In this document: piece by piece, positions 6,599 to 14,233 of the stretch
Layout: the number at the start of each line of letters is the position of its first letter
Position numbering within the stretch: the first letter of the stretch is position 1
Assembly (NCBI GenBank): GCA_963632935.1
Contig: CAVGWA010000024.1
Span: forward strand, 1-14,353
Direction of reading: 5' to 3'
Source: Coprosoma sp963632935
GTDB lineage: Bacteria > Bacillota_I > Bacilli_A > RF39 > UBA660
DNA length: 14,353 bases
Program-made: the position numbers and the translations under genes
The notes under the pieces: generated by a model
What the model saw: only the letters and a program-made list of their open reading frames with translations
Told to the model about the DNA's origin: nothing
The model's database searches: none

Positions 6599-7378
6599 AT
6601 GCTTGGAGCAGTCATAGGCGATATAGCCAGTTCAGTTTATGAACATAATGATTTTAAGAATAATGAAGGATATAAAGAGGTATTATGTAAAGATAATTTA
6701 ATTGATGATGATTGTAAATATACAAAGGATACTATTTTAAATCTTGCTGTTTTAGATACTGTTTTACTTGAAGATGAATATTTTAATATATTAAAAAAAT
6801 ACGGTTTAGAGTATATGAGTGAAATTTTAAATGACAAAGGGTCAGAAGATTTTATGAAATGGTGTCAAGGTGAAAATATTAAAAGTGATAGTAATGATGC
6901 ATTAAGAAGGGCTTCATCTATTGGATATTTATATAATGATTTAGATAGTATTATTAATCAAACTGATAAATTAACTATGAATTGTTATGATACCGCATTG
7001 GCTATATCAAGTGCGAGAGTTTTAAATTCTATTATTTATAGTGGTAGAATGGGTAATTCTTTAAGTAAAGCGAAAACGGTTTTTTGCCCTATTTCAAAGC
7101 CTATTGATAAGATAAGACTTTCTAATAAGTTTAACCCAAGCTGTGCTATTTTAAATGATTGTGAGGAAGTTTTATTTCAAAGTGTTAATTTTGAAGATGC
7201 AATCAGAAAAGCTATTTCTTTAGGTGGAAATGTTAAAGCAAATGCGGTTATTACTGGTTCTATGGCGGAAGCTTTTTATGAAATTCCTGAAGATTTAAAA
7301 AATGATGCCTTGAATAAATTGCCAAAACAATTTGAAATTATTTTATCAAGTGGTTATCGAAAGATTAAAAAATTATAG
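6599..7378 (+). CDS. ADP-ribosylglycohydrolase-family protein with degenerate active site
   Basis: The fold family (DraG/ARH, COG1397) is recognised from the start MLGAVIGDIASSVYE, the block DCKYTKDTILNLAVLDT (38-54) and the end FEDAIRKAISLGGNVKANAV...GSMAEAFYEIPEDLK (198-234). Active members bind two Mg ions through TDDT near the N-terminus and GGDSDT near the C-terminus, and remove ADP-ribose from proteins or small molecules. Here TDDT reads TKDT (42-45) and GGDSDT reads GGNVKAN (209-215); the central glycine-rich region is also altered (SNDALRRASSIGY, 98-110). Loss of most metal ligands predicts no hydrolase activity, perhaps only ligand binding. The length (259 aa) and frame are intact, so it is not a simple pseudogene. 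It starts 4 nt after thrS and ends 14 nt before lysS. Confidence 0.75.
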   Translation: MLGAVIGDIASSVYEHNDFKNNEGYKEVLCKDNLIDDDCKYTKDTILNLAVLDTVLLEDEYFNILKKYGLEYMSEILNDKGSEDFMKWCQGENIKSDSNDALRRASSIGYLYNDLDSIINQTDKLTMNCYDTALAISSARVLNSIIYSGRMGNSLSKAKTVFCPISKPIDKIRLSNKFNPSCAILNDCEEVLFQSVNFEDAIRKAISLGGNVKANAVITGSMAEAFYEIPEDLKNDALNKLPKQFEIILSSGYRKIKKL

Positions 7379-7392
7379 TTTGGAGGAATAAA

Positions 7393-9276
7393 ATGAGAGA
7401 ATTTACAGAACAAGAAAAGGTTAGAAGAGATAAAGTAGAACTTTTAAAAGAAAAAGGTGTTAAACCTTTTGGTGGAAGATTTGATGTTACTTCAAATTCA
7501 AAAATAATTAAAGCGGAACATGAAAATCAAAGTAAAGAAGAATTAGAAAATTTAAAAGATCATGTTGTAATTGCTGGTAGAATTATGACAAAAAGAAGAA
7601 AGGGAAAAGCTGGATTTTTCCATATTCAAGATAAGTTTGGTCAAATACAAATATATATTAGTATAAATGAAGTGGGTGAGGAGGCTTATGATTTATTTAA
7701 AGCTTCTGATTTAGGTGATATTGTTGGTATTGAAGGAGATGTATTTAAAACTAATACTGGTGAGTTAAGTGTTCATGCAACTAAATATGTTCATTTAGTT
7801 AAGGCTTTAAAACCATTACCTGAAAAATTTCATGGTCTAACTGATGTTGAAGAAAGATATAGAAGAAGATATGTTGATTTAATTATGAATGAAGAAGCTA
7901 GAAAAATAGCTTTTACAAGACCAAAGATAATAAGAACTATTCAAAGATATTTAGATAATTTGGGTTATACAGAAGTTGAAACTCCAATTTTAAATCCTAT
8001 TTTAGGAGGAGCTGCAGCTAAACCTTTTATTACTCATCATAATGCTTTAAATATGCCATTTTATTTAAGAATTGCAACTGAACTTCCTTTAAAAAGATTA
8101 TTAGTAGGAGGAATGGATGCTGTATATGAAATAGGACGTATCTTTAGAAATGAAGGTGTTGATAAAAAGCATAATCCTGAGTTCACAACAATTGAGCTTT
8201 ATAAGGCTTATTCTGATATGTATGGAATGATGGATATTGCTGAAGGTATTTTTTCTACAGTATGTAAGGAAGTAAATGGTGGCTATGAAATTGATTATAT
8301 GTCACATCATTTAAATTTAGCGCCTGGTTATAAACGTATTCATATGGTTGATGCTATTAAAGAAGCTTGTGGTGTTGATTTTTGGAAACATATGAGTTTA
8401 GAAGAGGCTAAAGAATTAGCTTTAAAATATCAAGTTGAAATTGAGGCTCATTTTGAATTTGGCCATATTGTTAATGCTTTCTTTGAAAAATTTGTTGAAG
8501 AGACTTTAATTAATCCAACATTTGTTTATGGACACCCTGTAGAAATAAGTCCACTTGCTAGTAAAAGCGAAGATCCTAGATTTACTGAAAGATTTGAATT
8601 GTTTATTTGTGGTATGGAATTTGGTAATGCCTTTACTGAATTAAATGATCCAATTGATCAATATGAAAGATTTGAGAATCAATTAAAAGAAAGAGAATTG
8701 GGTAATGATGAGGCAAATGAAATGGATTTGGATTTTGTTGAAGCATTAGAATATGGTATGCCACCTGCTGGTGGAATGGGAATTGGTATTGATAGATTAG
8801 TAATGCTTATGACTGGAGCAGAAACTATAAGAGAAGTATTATTATTCCCTCATATGAGAAATAAAAAAGAAATAAAACATACTATAGTAGAGAAAAAAAT
8901 AGATTTTTCTAAGGTTAAAATTGAACCTTTATTTGAAGAGTTTGTTGATTTTGATACATTTAGTAAATCTGATTTTAGGGTAGTTAAGGTAAAGGATTGC
9001 ACACCTGTTAAAAAAAGTGAAAAATTACTTCAATTTACTTTAGATGATGGAACTGGTAGTGATCGCATAATTTTAAGTGGTATTCACGCTTACTATGAAC
9101 CTGAAGATTTAATAGGTAAAAATTTAATTGCTATTACTAATTTGCCACCTAGGAAAATGATGGGTATTGATTCATGTGGTATGCTTTTAAGTGCAGTTTG
9201 TGAATACGATGATAAAGAAAAATTAAATCTTATAATGGTTGATGGTAATATTCCAGCTGGATCAAAATTATATTAA
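7393..9276 (+). CDS. lysS: Lysyl-tRNA synthetase (class II) with C-terminal tRNA-binding domain
   Basis: Charges tRNA-Lys. The N-terminal OB-fold anticodon domain (about 57-135) includes VVIAGRIMTKRRKGKAGFFH. The class II core has motif 2 RIFRNEGVDKKHNPEFTTIE (249-268) and motif 3 GGMGIGIDRLVMLMTG (460-475). The usual enzyme ends near residue 495 (LLFPHMRNKKE). Here about 125 more residues follow (505-627: FDTFSKSDFRVVKVKDCTPV, then LPPRKMMGIDSCGMLLSA), which match the Trbp111/EMAPII-type tRNA-binding OB fold seen at the end of MetRS and in PheT. The domain would raise general tRNA affinity. Ribosome binding site GGAGG (7382-7386) is 6 nt from the ATG. It is the last gene before terminator 9275-9299, probably on the T-box transcript. 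Confidence 0.95.
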   Translation: MREFTEQEKVRRDKVELLKEKGVKPFGGRFDVTSNSKIIKAEHENQSKEELENLKDHVVIAGRIMTKRRKGKAGFFHIQDKFGQIQIYISINEVGEEAYDLFKASDLGDIVGIEGDVFKTNTGELSVHATKYVHLVKALKPLPEKFHGLTDVEERYRRRYVDLIMNEEARKIAFTRPKIIRTIQRYLDNLGYTEVETPILNPILGGAAAKPFITHHNALNMPFYLRIATELPLKRLLVGGMDAVYEIGRIFRNEGVDKKHNPEFTTIELYKAYSDMYGMMDIAEGIFSTVCKEVNGGYEIDYMSHHLNLAPGYKRIHMVDAIKEACGVDFWKHMSLEEAKELALKYQVEIEAHFEFGHIVNAFFEKFVEETLINPTFVYGHPVEISPLASKSEDPRFTERFELFICGMEFGNAFTELNDPIDQYERFENQLKERELGNDEANEMDLDFVEALEYGMPPAGGMGIGIDRLVMLMTGAETIREVLLFPHMRNKKEIKHTIVEKKIDFSKVKIEPLFEEFVDFDTFSKSDFRVVKVKDCTPVKKSEKLLQFTLDDGTGSDRIILSGIHAYYEPEDLIGKNLIAITNLPPRKMMGIDSCGMLLSAVCEYDDKEKLNLIMVDGNIPAGSKLY

Positions 9277-9299
9277 GCAAATTTAAACATTTGCTTTTT
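9275..9299 (+). terminator. Terminator after lysS
   Basis: aagcaaat (9275-9282) pairs with atttgctt (9289-9296) with a 6-nt loop, and the T tract runs to 9299. The 5' arm overlaps the lysS stop codon. This marks the probable end of the T-box operon. Confidence 0.75.
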
Positions 9300-9344
9300 A
9301 ATGTTTATTTAATAAAAATATGTTTTAATTTAAAAGGTGATTTG

Positions 9345-10010
9345 ATGAAAATTTTAATTATTGAAGATGAATTTGCTTTAGCTGATGTTATAAAAGAAAG
9401 ATTAATAAAAGAAAATTATTTTGCGAAAATATGTACTGATGGTGAAGAAGGTTATTATGAAGCTTTAAATAACTATGATTTAATTATATTAGATGTTATG
9501 CTTCCTAATATGAATGGATTTAATATTTTAACTAGTTTAAGAAAAAATAATATAGAGAGTAAGATAATTATGCTTACAGCTAAATCAATGATAGAAGATA
9601 AGCTAAATGGTTTAGAAAATGGAGCAAACGATTATTTAACTAAACCTTTTCATATTGATGAGCTTGTTGCTAGAGTAAATATACAACTTGATTTTTCTAA
9701 AAATAATAATGAAATATCATATGGTGATATAAAATTAAATATTAAAAATTCAAAATTAACATGTGTAAAGACAAATGAATCAGTTGAACTTATTTGTAAA
9801 GAATTAGAACTTTTAGAATATTTTTTAAAAAATCCTGAACAAATATTATCAAAGGAACAGTTATATGATAAAGTTTGGGGAGCCGAAAGTGAAGTGTGGT
9901 CAAATAATTTAGAAGCTTATTTATCTTTTATTAGAAGAAAATTAAAAGCTATAGGGTCATCTATAAATATTAAATCAGTAAGAGGTTTAGGCTATAAGGT
10001 GGTTAAATGA
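9345..10010 (+). CDS. OmpR/PhoB-family response regulator
   Basis: A 221-aa DNA-binding response regulator. The receiver domain (1-115) has the acidic pair E7-D8, phospho-acceptor D50 (LIILDVMLPNMNG), switch T78 (MLTAK) and K100 (YLTKPF). The winged-helix DNA-binding domain (about 130-221) has the recognition-helix region SNNLEAYLSFIRRKL and the wing VRGLGYKV. The open frame reaches back to 9291, but ATG 9345 is chosen: AAAGGTGA (9333-9340) precedes it, and MKILIIEDE is the family start. Its last bases overlap the kinase gene as ATGA, so the two are co-translated. Target genes are not shown by the sequence; the surface protein downstream is the obvious candidate. Confidence 0.93.
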   Translation: MKILIIEDEFALADVIKERLIKENYFAKICTDGEEGYYEALNNYDLIILDVMLPNMNGFNILTSLRKNNIESKIIMLTAKSMIEDKLNGLENGANDYLTKPFHIDELVARVNIQLDFSKNNNEISYGDIKLNIKNSKLTCVKTNESVELICKELELLEYFLKNPEQILSKEQLYDKVWGAESEVWSNNLEAYLSFIRRKLKAIGSSINIKSVRGLGYKVVK

Positions 10011-11212
10011 AAAAATTAAAAAATCAAATATTTATAACTATATTTTCGGTATTAACTTTTTCTGTATTGACTTTTATTGTAATATTTAATACTCAAAATT
10101 ATTTAGAAAAATATAGTTCTATTAGAAATAATTTAAATGTTTCTAATCAAAATCATGATATGCCTCCTAAATTAGAAAATAATGATAAAAATGATGATAA
10201 AAAAACAATAAAATTTATGGATACTGTTATGTACACTGTTTTATTAGATAATGGCAATATAAAAGATGTTATAAATCATTCTAATGATGGTATTTCTGAT
10301 AATACTATTAAAAAAATAGCTAAAAAAATTTTAAATGGAGATTTAAAAGAAAAGCATATTGGATTTTTATATTTAGAAAATTATTCGTATACATACAATG
10401 AAAATGAGTTAGTTATACTTGATAATACAAAAGTTAAAAATGAATTATTAAAATCATTATATATATCTATTTTAATTTTTATTATTTTAGAGGTTATAAT
10501 ATATAAACTATCAAATCATATTACATTAAAAATAGTTAAACCAGTTAAGATGAGTTTTGAAAAACAAAAAACATTTATAGCTGATGCGTCACATGAACTT
10601 AAAACACCACTTTCAGTAATTATTGCTTCGTCTGAGGCATTACAAGATAATCCAAATGAAACAAAATGGCTTAAAAATATTAAGCTAGAGGCTGAAAGAA
10701 TGAATTTATTAATAACAGATCTTTTAGAACTCGCATCAAGTGAGGTAAAACCTAAACAATTAAAATTAGAAAATATATCAAAAATAATATCGCTTCAAGT
10801 TTTAACTTTTGAGGGGAAAGCTTTTGAGGAAAATATAAAATTAAAATATGATATAAAAGATAATATTAATATGAAAATAGATGAAAATAGTATTAAACAA
10901 TTAACTGAAATATTGCTTGATAACGCAATTAAACATTCATATAAAAATGAGACAGTTGAAATAAATTTAAATAAAGAAAAAAATAACATTATTTTAACTG
11001 TTAAAAATAAGGGTGATGAAATACCAAAGGGTGAAGAAGAAAAAATTTTTGAAAGGTTTTATAGAATAGATAAATCAAGAAATAGAAAAGAAAATAGATA
11101 TGGGTTAGGTCTTGCAATTGCAAAAAATATTGTAACAAACCATGGTGGAGTAATTAAAGCATCCTCTTTTAATAATATAACAACATTTACGGTTATATTT
11201 AAAAATAATTAA
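10007..11212 (+). CDS. Membrane sensor histidine kinase
   Basis: Partner of the response regulator. Membrane helix 1 (about 8-28) and helix 2 (about 149-167) enclose an outside segment of about 120 residues containing an Asn/Asp/Lys-rich stretch (NQNHDMPPKLENNDKNDDKK). A short linker without a clear HAMP domain leads to the dimerisation/phospho-acceptor helix FIADASHELKTPLSV, with H196. The ATPase domain has the N box LTEILLDNAIKH (299-310; N306), the F region EEKIFERFYRIDKSRNR (344-360) and G box YGLGLAIAKN (365-374). All catalytic boxes are intact. The length of 401 aa is normal for a simple two-helix kinase. The 4-nt ATGA overlap with the regulator gene and a terminator 32 nt downstream define a two-gene unit. 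The signal is unknown. Confidence 0.92.
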   Translation: MKKLKNQIFITIFSVLTFSVLTFIVIFNTQNYLEKYSSIRNNLNVSNQNHDMPPKLENNDKNDDKKTIKFMDTVMYTVLLDNGNIKDVINHSNDGISDNTIKKIAKKILNGDLKEKHIGFLYLENYSYTYNENELVILDNTKVKNELLKSLYISILIFIILEVIIYKLSNHITLKIVKPVKMSFEKQKTFIADASHELKTPLSVIIASSEALQDNPNETKWLKNIKLEAERMNLLITDLLELASSEVKPKQLKLENISKIISLQVLTFEGKAFEENIKLKYDIKDNINMKIDENSIKQLTEILLDNAIKHSYKNETVEINLNKEKNNIILTVKNKGDEIPKGEEEKIFERFYRIDKSRNRKENRYGLGLAIAKNIVTNHGGVIKASSFNNITTFTVIFKNN

Positions 11213-11233
11213 TTGAAACAGAGCAAGTTTTAG

Positions 11234-11279
11234 ATGAAAATGGATCAAACTAAAAAAAGTTTGATTTTTTAATTTTCAT
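11234..11279 (+). terminator. Terminator after the kinase gene
   Basis: The inner stem atcaaact (11244-11251) with agtttgat (11258-11265) has a 6-A loop and T11265-11270. An outer pair, atgaaaat (11234-11241) with attttcat (11272-11279), can extend it. Confidence 0.8.
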
Positions 11280-11378
11280 TTAATAAAAAAATATTATTAT
11301 GTTTATGGAAAGGAAAATAGGTGATAAAAGAATAAAATTTATAAAATAAAACATATTATAAAAGAAAGGAAGATTAAA

Positions 11379-13184
11379 ATGAAAAGAAGTATAAAAAATA
11401 TTATAACAGTTTTTGTGATTATTTTAGGAATAGCATCTATCTTTGTAACAGCTAATTTATCTAAAAATTCTCAAAATAGTTCATCTCAGAATGGTTCTCA
11501 AGGAATGAACAATTCTAATCAAACACCGCCTGATATGCCAAGTGGTAATAATCAAACACCACCAAGTGGTAATAGTTCAAATGATTCTAATTCATCTAGT
11601 AGTTCAAGTGAATCAAATAATTCTAGTTCATCTGATAATTCAAATTCTAATGAATCAAGTGGCCAGCAAATGCCAGGTGGAAATCAGGGGTCAAATGTGC
11701 CACAAATGCCAGGTGGAGGACAAGGATCAAATGGTCAACAAATGCCAGGTAGTAATTCTGAACAAAATAATTCAAATGATTCACAAATTATTTATTATGT
11801 TATATATGGTGTAGAAGGTTTTGTAATATCTAGTGCGTTTATTTATTTATTACTTTCCCATTTTAATAAAAAAACATTTAAAGAAACATTTAGTAATAAA
11901 GACAAAATAATAATTGAAATTTTATCAGTAATTATATTAACAGCGGTAATTACATTTGTATCTTTAAATATAAAAACAGAAACTAAAAGTAGTAATGTTA
12001 CATATACAGCTTCTAAAGAAATAACAACTGATACTACAGTAACAAGTGGAACTTATTCATCAAGTAAATCTGATGAAAATGCAATAATAGTAGATGGTAG
12101 TAAATCTACTATTTCGAATATAAAAGTAAATAAAACAGGAAATTCTAATAGTGGTGATAATAGTAATTTTTATGGTAATAATTCAGCTATTTTAGCTAAA
12201 AATAAAGCTAATTTAACTTTAAAAAATATAACAGTAACAACTAAGGCTGATGGAGCTAATGGTGTATTTAGTTATGGGGGATCTGCTACTACAAATAATT
12301 CTTCATCAGATGGAACTACAGTAAATATATCAGATTCTAAGATAACAACAACTGGCGATAATGCGGGTGGTATTATGACAACTGGTGGTGGTAAAACTAA
12401 TGCTACTAATTTAATTATTACAACAAGTGGAACGTCATCTGCTGCCATAAGAACAGATAGAGGCGGCGGAGAGGTTACTGTAAATAAAGGAACGTATACA
12501 ACAAATGGTAAAGGGTCTCCTGCTATTTATTCAACTGCTAATATATCTGTTAAGAATGCCAAATTAATTTCTAATGTATCTGAAGGTGTTGTTATTGAAG
12601 GAAAAAATACAGTTACTTTAAACAATTGTACACTTACAGATACTAATAGTAAATTAAATGGTAAATCAACAACTTATAAAAATATTTTTATTTATCAGTC
12701 TATGAGTGGTGATGCTTCAGAAGGAACGGCTACATTTACATCAAAAAACAGTACAATTATAACAAACAAAGGTGATAGTTTTTATGTTACTAATACATCT
12801 GCTGAGATAAATTTAGAAAATAATAAGATTGTTAATAATGATAAATCTGGTAATTTTTTAAGAATTCAAAAAGATTCATGGGGAAATAGTGGATCTAATG
12901 GTGGTGATGTTATTTTAAATATGACTAAACAAAGTGTTAAAGGAAATATTGAGGTAGATGAAATATCTAGTTTAATTATGAATTTAAAAACAAATTCTTA
13001 TTATGAAGGAACTATAAATGGTTCTAATAGTGCTAAAAGTATTAAATTATCGCTTGATAAAACATCTAAAATTAAATTGACTTCTGATAGTTATGTGTCT
13101 AGTTTAACTGATGAAGATGAAAGTTATAGTAATATAGATTTTAATGGATATAAATTATATGTAAATGGTAAAGCGATAAATTAA
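11379..13184 (+). CDS. Membrane-anchored Ser/Asn-rich protein with predicted beta-helix domain
   Basis: The N-terminus is a membrane helix or uncleaved signal (about 7-25). A low-complexity Ser/Asn/Gln/Pro linker follows (28-135) with three copies of a 12-residue QQMPGGxQGSNx unit (96-125). Two more membrane helices (about 138-160 and 177-197) come next, with KKTFKETFSNKDK between them. The remaining 400 residues are Thr/Ser/Asn-rich short strands with regularly spaced turns (VNISDSKITTTGDNAGGIMTT, then SAAIRTDRGGGEVTVNKGTY and SPAIYSTANISVKNAKL), as in right-handed beta-helix proteins of the pectate-lyase-like type. No catalytic motif is evident. Ribosome binding site GAAAGGAAG lies near 11364-11372; a weak promoter, TTTTCA (11273-11278) with TATTAT (11295-11300), is possible. 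The gene follows the two-component pair, which may control it. A surface or cell-wall role is inferred. Confidence 0.78.
   Translation: MKRSIKNIITVFVIILGIASIFVTANLSKNSQNSSSQNGSQGMNNSNQTPPDMPSGNNQTPPSGNSSNDSNSSSSSSESNNSSSSDNSNSNESSGQQMPGGNQGSNVPQMPGGGQGSNGQQMPGSNSEQNNSNDSQIIYYVIYGVEGFVISSAFIYLLLSHFNKKTFKETFSNKDKIIIEILSVIILTAVITFVSLNIKTETKSSNVTYTASKEITTDTTVTSGTYSSSKSDENAIIVDGSKSTISNIKVNKTGNSNSGDNSNFYGNNSAILAKNKANLTLKNITVTTKADGANGVFSYGGSATTNNSSSDGTTVNISDSKITTTGDNAGGIMTTGGGKTNATNLIITTSGTSSAAIRTDRGGGEVTVNKGTYTTNGKGSPAIYSTANISVKNAKLISNVSEGVVIEGKNTVTLNNCTLTDTNSKLNGKSTTYKNIFIYQSMSGDASEGTATFTSKNSTIITNKGDSFYVTNTSAEINLENNKIVNNDKSGNFLRIQKDSWGNSGSNGGDVILNMTKQSVKGNIEVDEISSLIMNLKTNSYYEGTINGSNSAKSIKLSLDKTSKIKLTSDSYVSSLTDEDESYSNIDFNGYKLYVNGKAIN
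11664..11753 (+). repeat. Tandem 36-nt coding repeats (QQMPGG units)
   Basis: Units start at 11664, 11700 and 11736; the third is complete only for its first half. Each encodes Q/P-Q-M-P-G-G/S-x-Q-G-S-N-x. The caaatgccaggt core is identical in all three. Confidence 0.8.
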
Positions 13185-13191
13185 AAAATAT

Positions 13192-13219
13192 TTGCTTTTG
13201 GATAAATATATATTATAAT
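13192..13219 (+). promoter_or_regulatory. Promoter of the second pilin-like gene
   Basis: TTGCTT (13192-13197), a 16-bp spacer and a perfect TATAAT (13214-13219) lie in the 52-nt gap after the beta-helix gene. The start would be near 13226, which leaves a very short leader with the ribosome binding site at its 5' end. Confidence 0.5.
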
Positions 13220-13236
13220 TAGTGTAGGAGGATTAT

Positions 13237-13629
13237 ATGAAACAAGGCTTTACACTAATTGAATTACTTGCCATTATTGTTATTTTATCTATTATTGCAT
13301 TAATAACAATACCAATTGTTTCTGATACAATAGAAAATTCTAAAAGAGATTCTTTTAAACGAAGTATAGAAGAGATGAAAAATATGGTTGATATGGATTA
13401 TAATGAAAATGCTAGAAGTGGCACAGTAACGTATCAATTTCAAGATAATACTTTAGTTTGTTTGAAATGTGATAATAATGAAGATTTAGAGTTAGATTTT
13501 ACTGGCAAGGTAAAAAATGCTAAAGGAACTATTGTAAATAATAATGGACAGATAACACTTACTATTGAAAATAGTAAATATAAAGCTACAAATGGTAGTG
13601 ATGATAAAGTAAAAATTGTTAAAAAATAA
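13237..13629 (+). CDS. Short prepilin-type protein
   Basis: The prepilin signal has leader MKQG, cleavage before F5 and mature FTLIE with Glu at position 5, then a hydrophobic helix to about residue 29. The N-terminal 35 residues are nearly the same as in the 476-aa pilin-like protein at 2711 (ELLAIIVILxIIALIT, then IENS). The rest is a small domain of about 95 residues with a CxxC pair (C75, C78) and short strands, without any lectin-like part. It could be a minor pilin or pseudopilin; no pilus assembly ATPase, platform protein or prepilin peptidase is in the window. Start is fixed by AGGAGG (13226-13231), 5 nt before the ATG. Composition is normal for the region. Confidence 0.8.
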   Translation: MKQGFTLIELLAIIVILSIIALITIPIVSDTIENSKRDSFKRSIEEMKNMVDMDYNENARSGTVTYQFQDNTLVCLKCDNNEDLELDFTGKVKNAKGTIVNNNGQITLTIENSKYKATNGSDDKVKIVKK

Positions 13630-13644
13630 TCATAAAAAAAATAT

Positions 13645-13679
13645 CTCCTAATATAATTAATTAGAATGTACTAGGAGGG
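13645..13679 (+). promoter_or_regulatory. Inverted repeat pairing with the SpoIIIAH ribosome binding site
   Basis: ctccta (13645-13650) is complementary to taggag (13672-13677), which is the core of the AGGAGGG site (13673-13679) 6 nt before ATG 13686. The 21-nt AT-rich loop contains a taattaatta palindrome. The structure could block translation initiation. No T tract follows, so it is not a terminator. Confidence 0.4.
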
Positions 13680-13685
13680 ATAGTT

Positions 13686-14180
13686 ATGATTAATAAAAGA
13701 AGCTTATGGTTTTTAACTTTATTTAGTTTGATTTTAGTCTTAAGTATTTATTATATAACGATGCCAAGTGAACTTTTGATGGCAACTAATAATGGTAGTA
13801 AGAAAACTCAAACTGTAGCTGTAGATGAAAGTAGTGAAAGTGCGCAGCTTGTTGCTTTAAGGGTTGAAGCTGAAGAAAAAATGCTTGATAAGATTACTGA
13901 ATTAAAAAAGGTAATTACTAATTCAAAATCAACAACTGAAGAAAAAAATGCGGCTTTTGAACAAATGCAACAGTTAAATAAAAATAAAGGTACTGAAGAG
14001 TCTTTAGAGACTAAAATAAAAAACAATTTTAATTTGAAAGCTTTTGTTAGTATTGATGATACTATTAGTGTTGTTATTGATAGTAATAAACATGATAAAG
14101 CTTTAGCGAATAAAATTATGAGATCGGTTCAAGAAGAATTTGATAGCCAAAAGACAATTTCAGTTAAATTTCAAAAATAG
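13686..14180 (+). CDS. spoIIIAH: SpoIIIAH-like protein
   Basis: The N-terminus INKRSLWFLTLFSLILVLSIYYITMP is the typical SpoIIIAH start: a short basic cytoplasmic end, one membrane helix (about 7-25) and YYITMP. A Ser/Lys linker and a helical, probably coiled stretch (about 50-100) lead to a small ring-building (YscJ/FliF-like) domain from about 105 to the end (NFNLKAFVSIDDTISVVIDS). In endospore formers SpoIIIAH in the mother cell binds forespore SpoIIQ and forms the intercellular channel. At 164 aa it is shorter than the Bacillus protein (around 218). The rest of the spoIIIA operon is not beside it, which is unusual, so the sporulation role is uncertain. Ribosome binding site AGGAGGG is at 13673-13679. 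Confidence 0.8.
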   Translation: MINKRSLWFLTLFSLILVLSIYYITMPSELLMATNNGSKKTQTVAVDESSESAQLVALRVEAEEKMLDKITELKKVITNSKSTTEEKNAAFEQMQQLNKNKGTEESLETKIKNNFNLKAFVSIDDTISVVIDSNKHDKALANKIMRSVQEEFDSQKTISVKFQK

Positions 14181-14181
14181 T

Positions 14182-14207
14182 GAATTACATTTTTGTAATT
14201 CTTTTTT
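14182..14207 (+). terminator. Terminator after the SpoIIIAH-like gene
   Basis: gaattaca (14182-14189) pairs with tgtaattc (14194-14201) across a 4-nt T loop; T14202-14207 follow. It starts 2 nt after the stop codon. Confidence 0.85.
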
Positions 14208-14233
14208 GATATAAAAAAGGAAATTAATAATTT

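Noticed and set aside
11664..11753. Regular 36-nt repeats as a CRISPR array
   Set aside because: The units are contiguous with no spacers, in frame, and code a QQMPGG protein repeat.
11542..11814. 90-aa + strand frame with repeated KCQVE-like units
   Set aside because: It is a shifted reading of the 36-nt repeats of the 601-aa protein, without a ribosome binding site.
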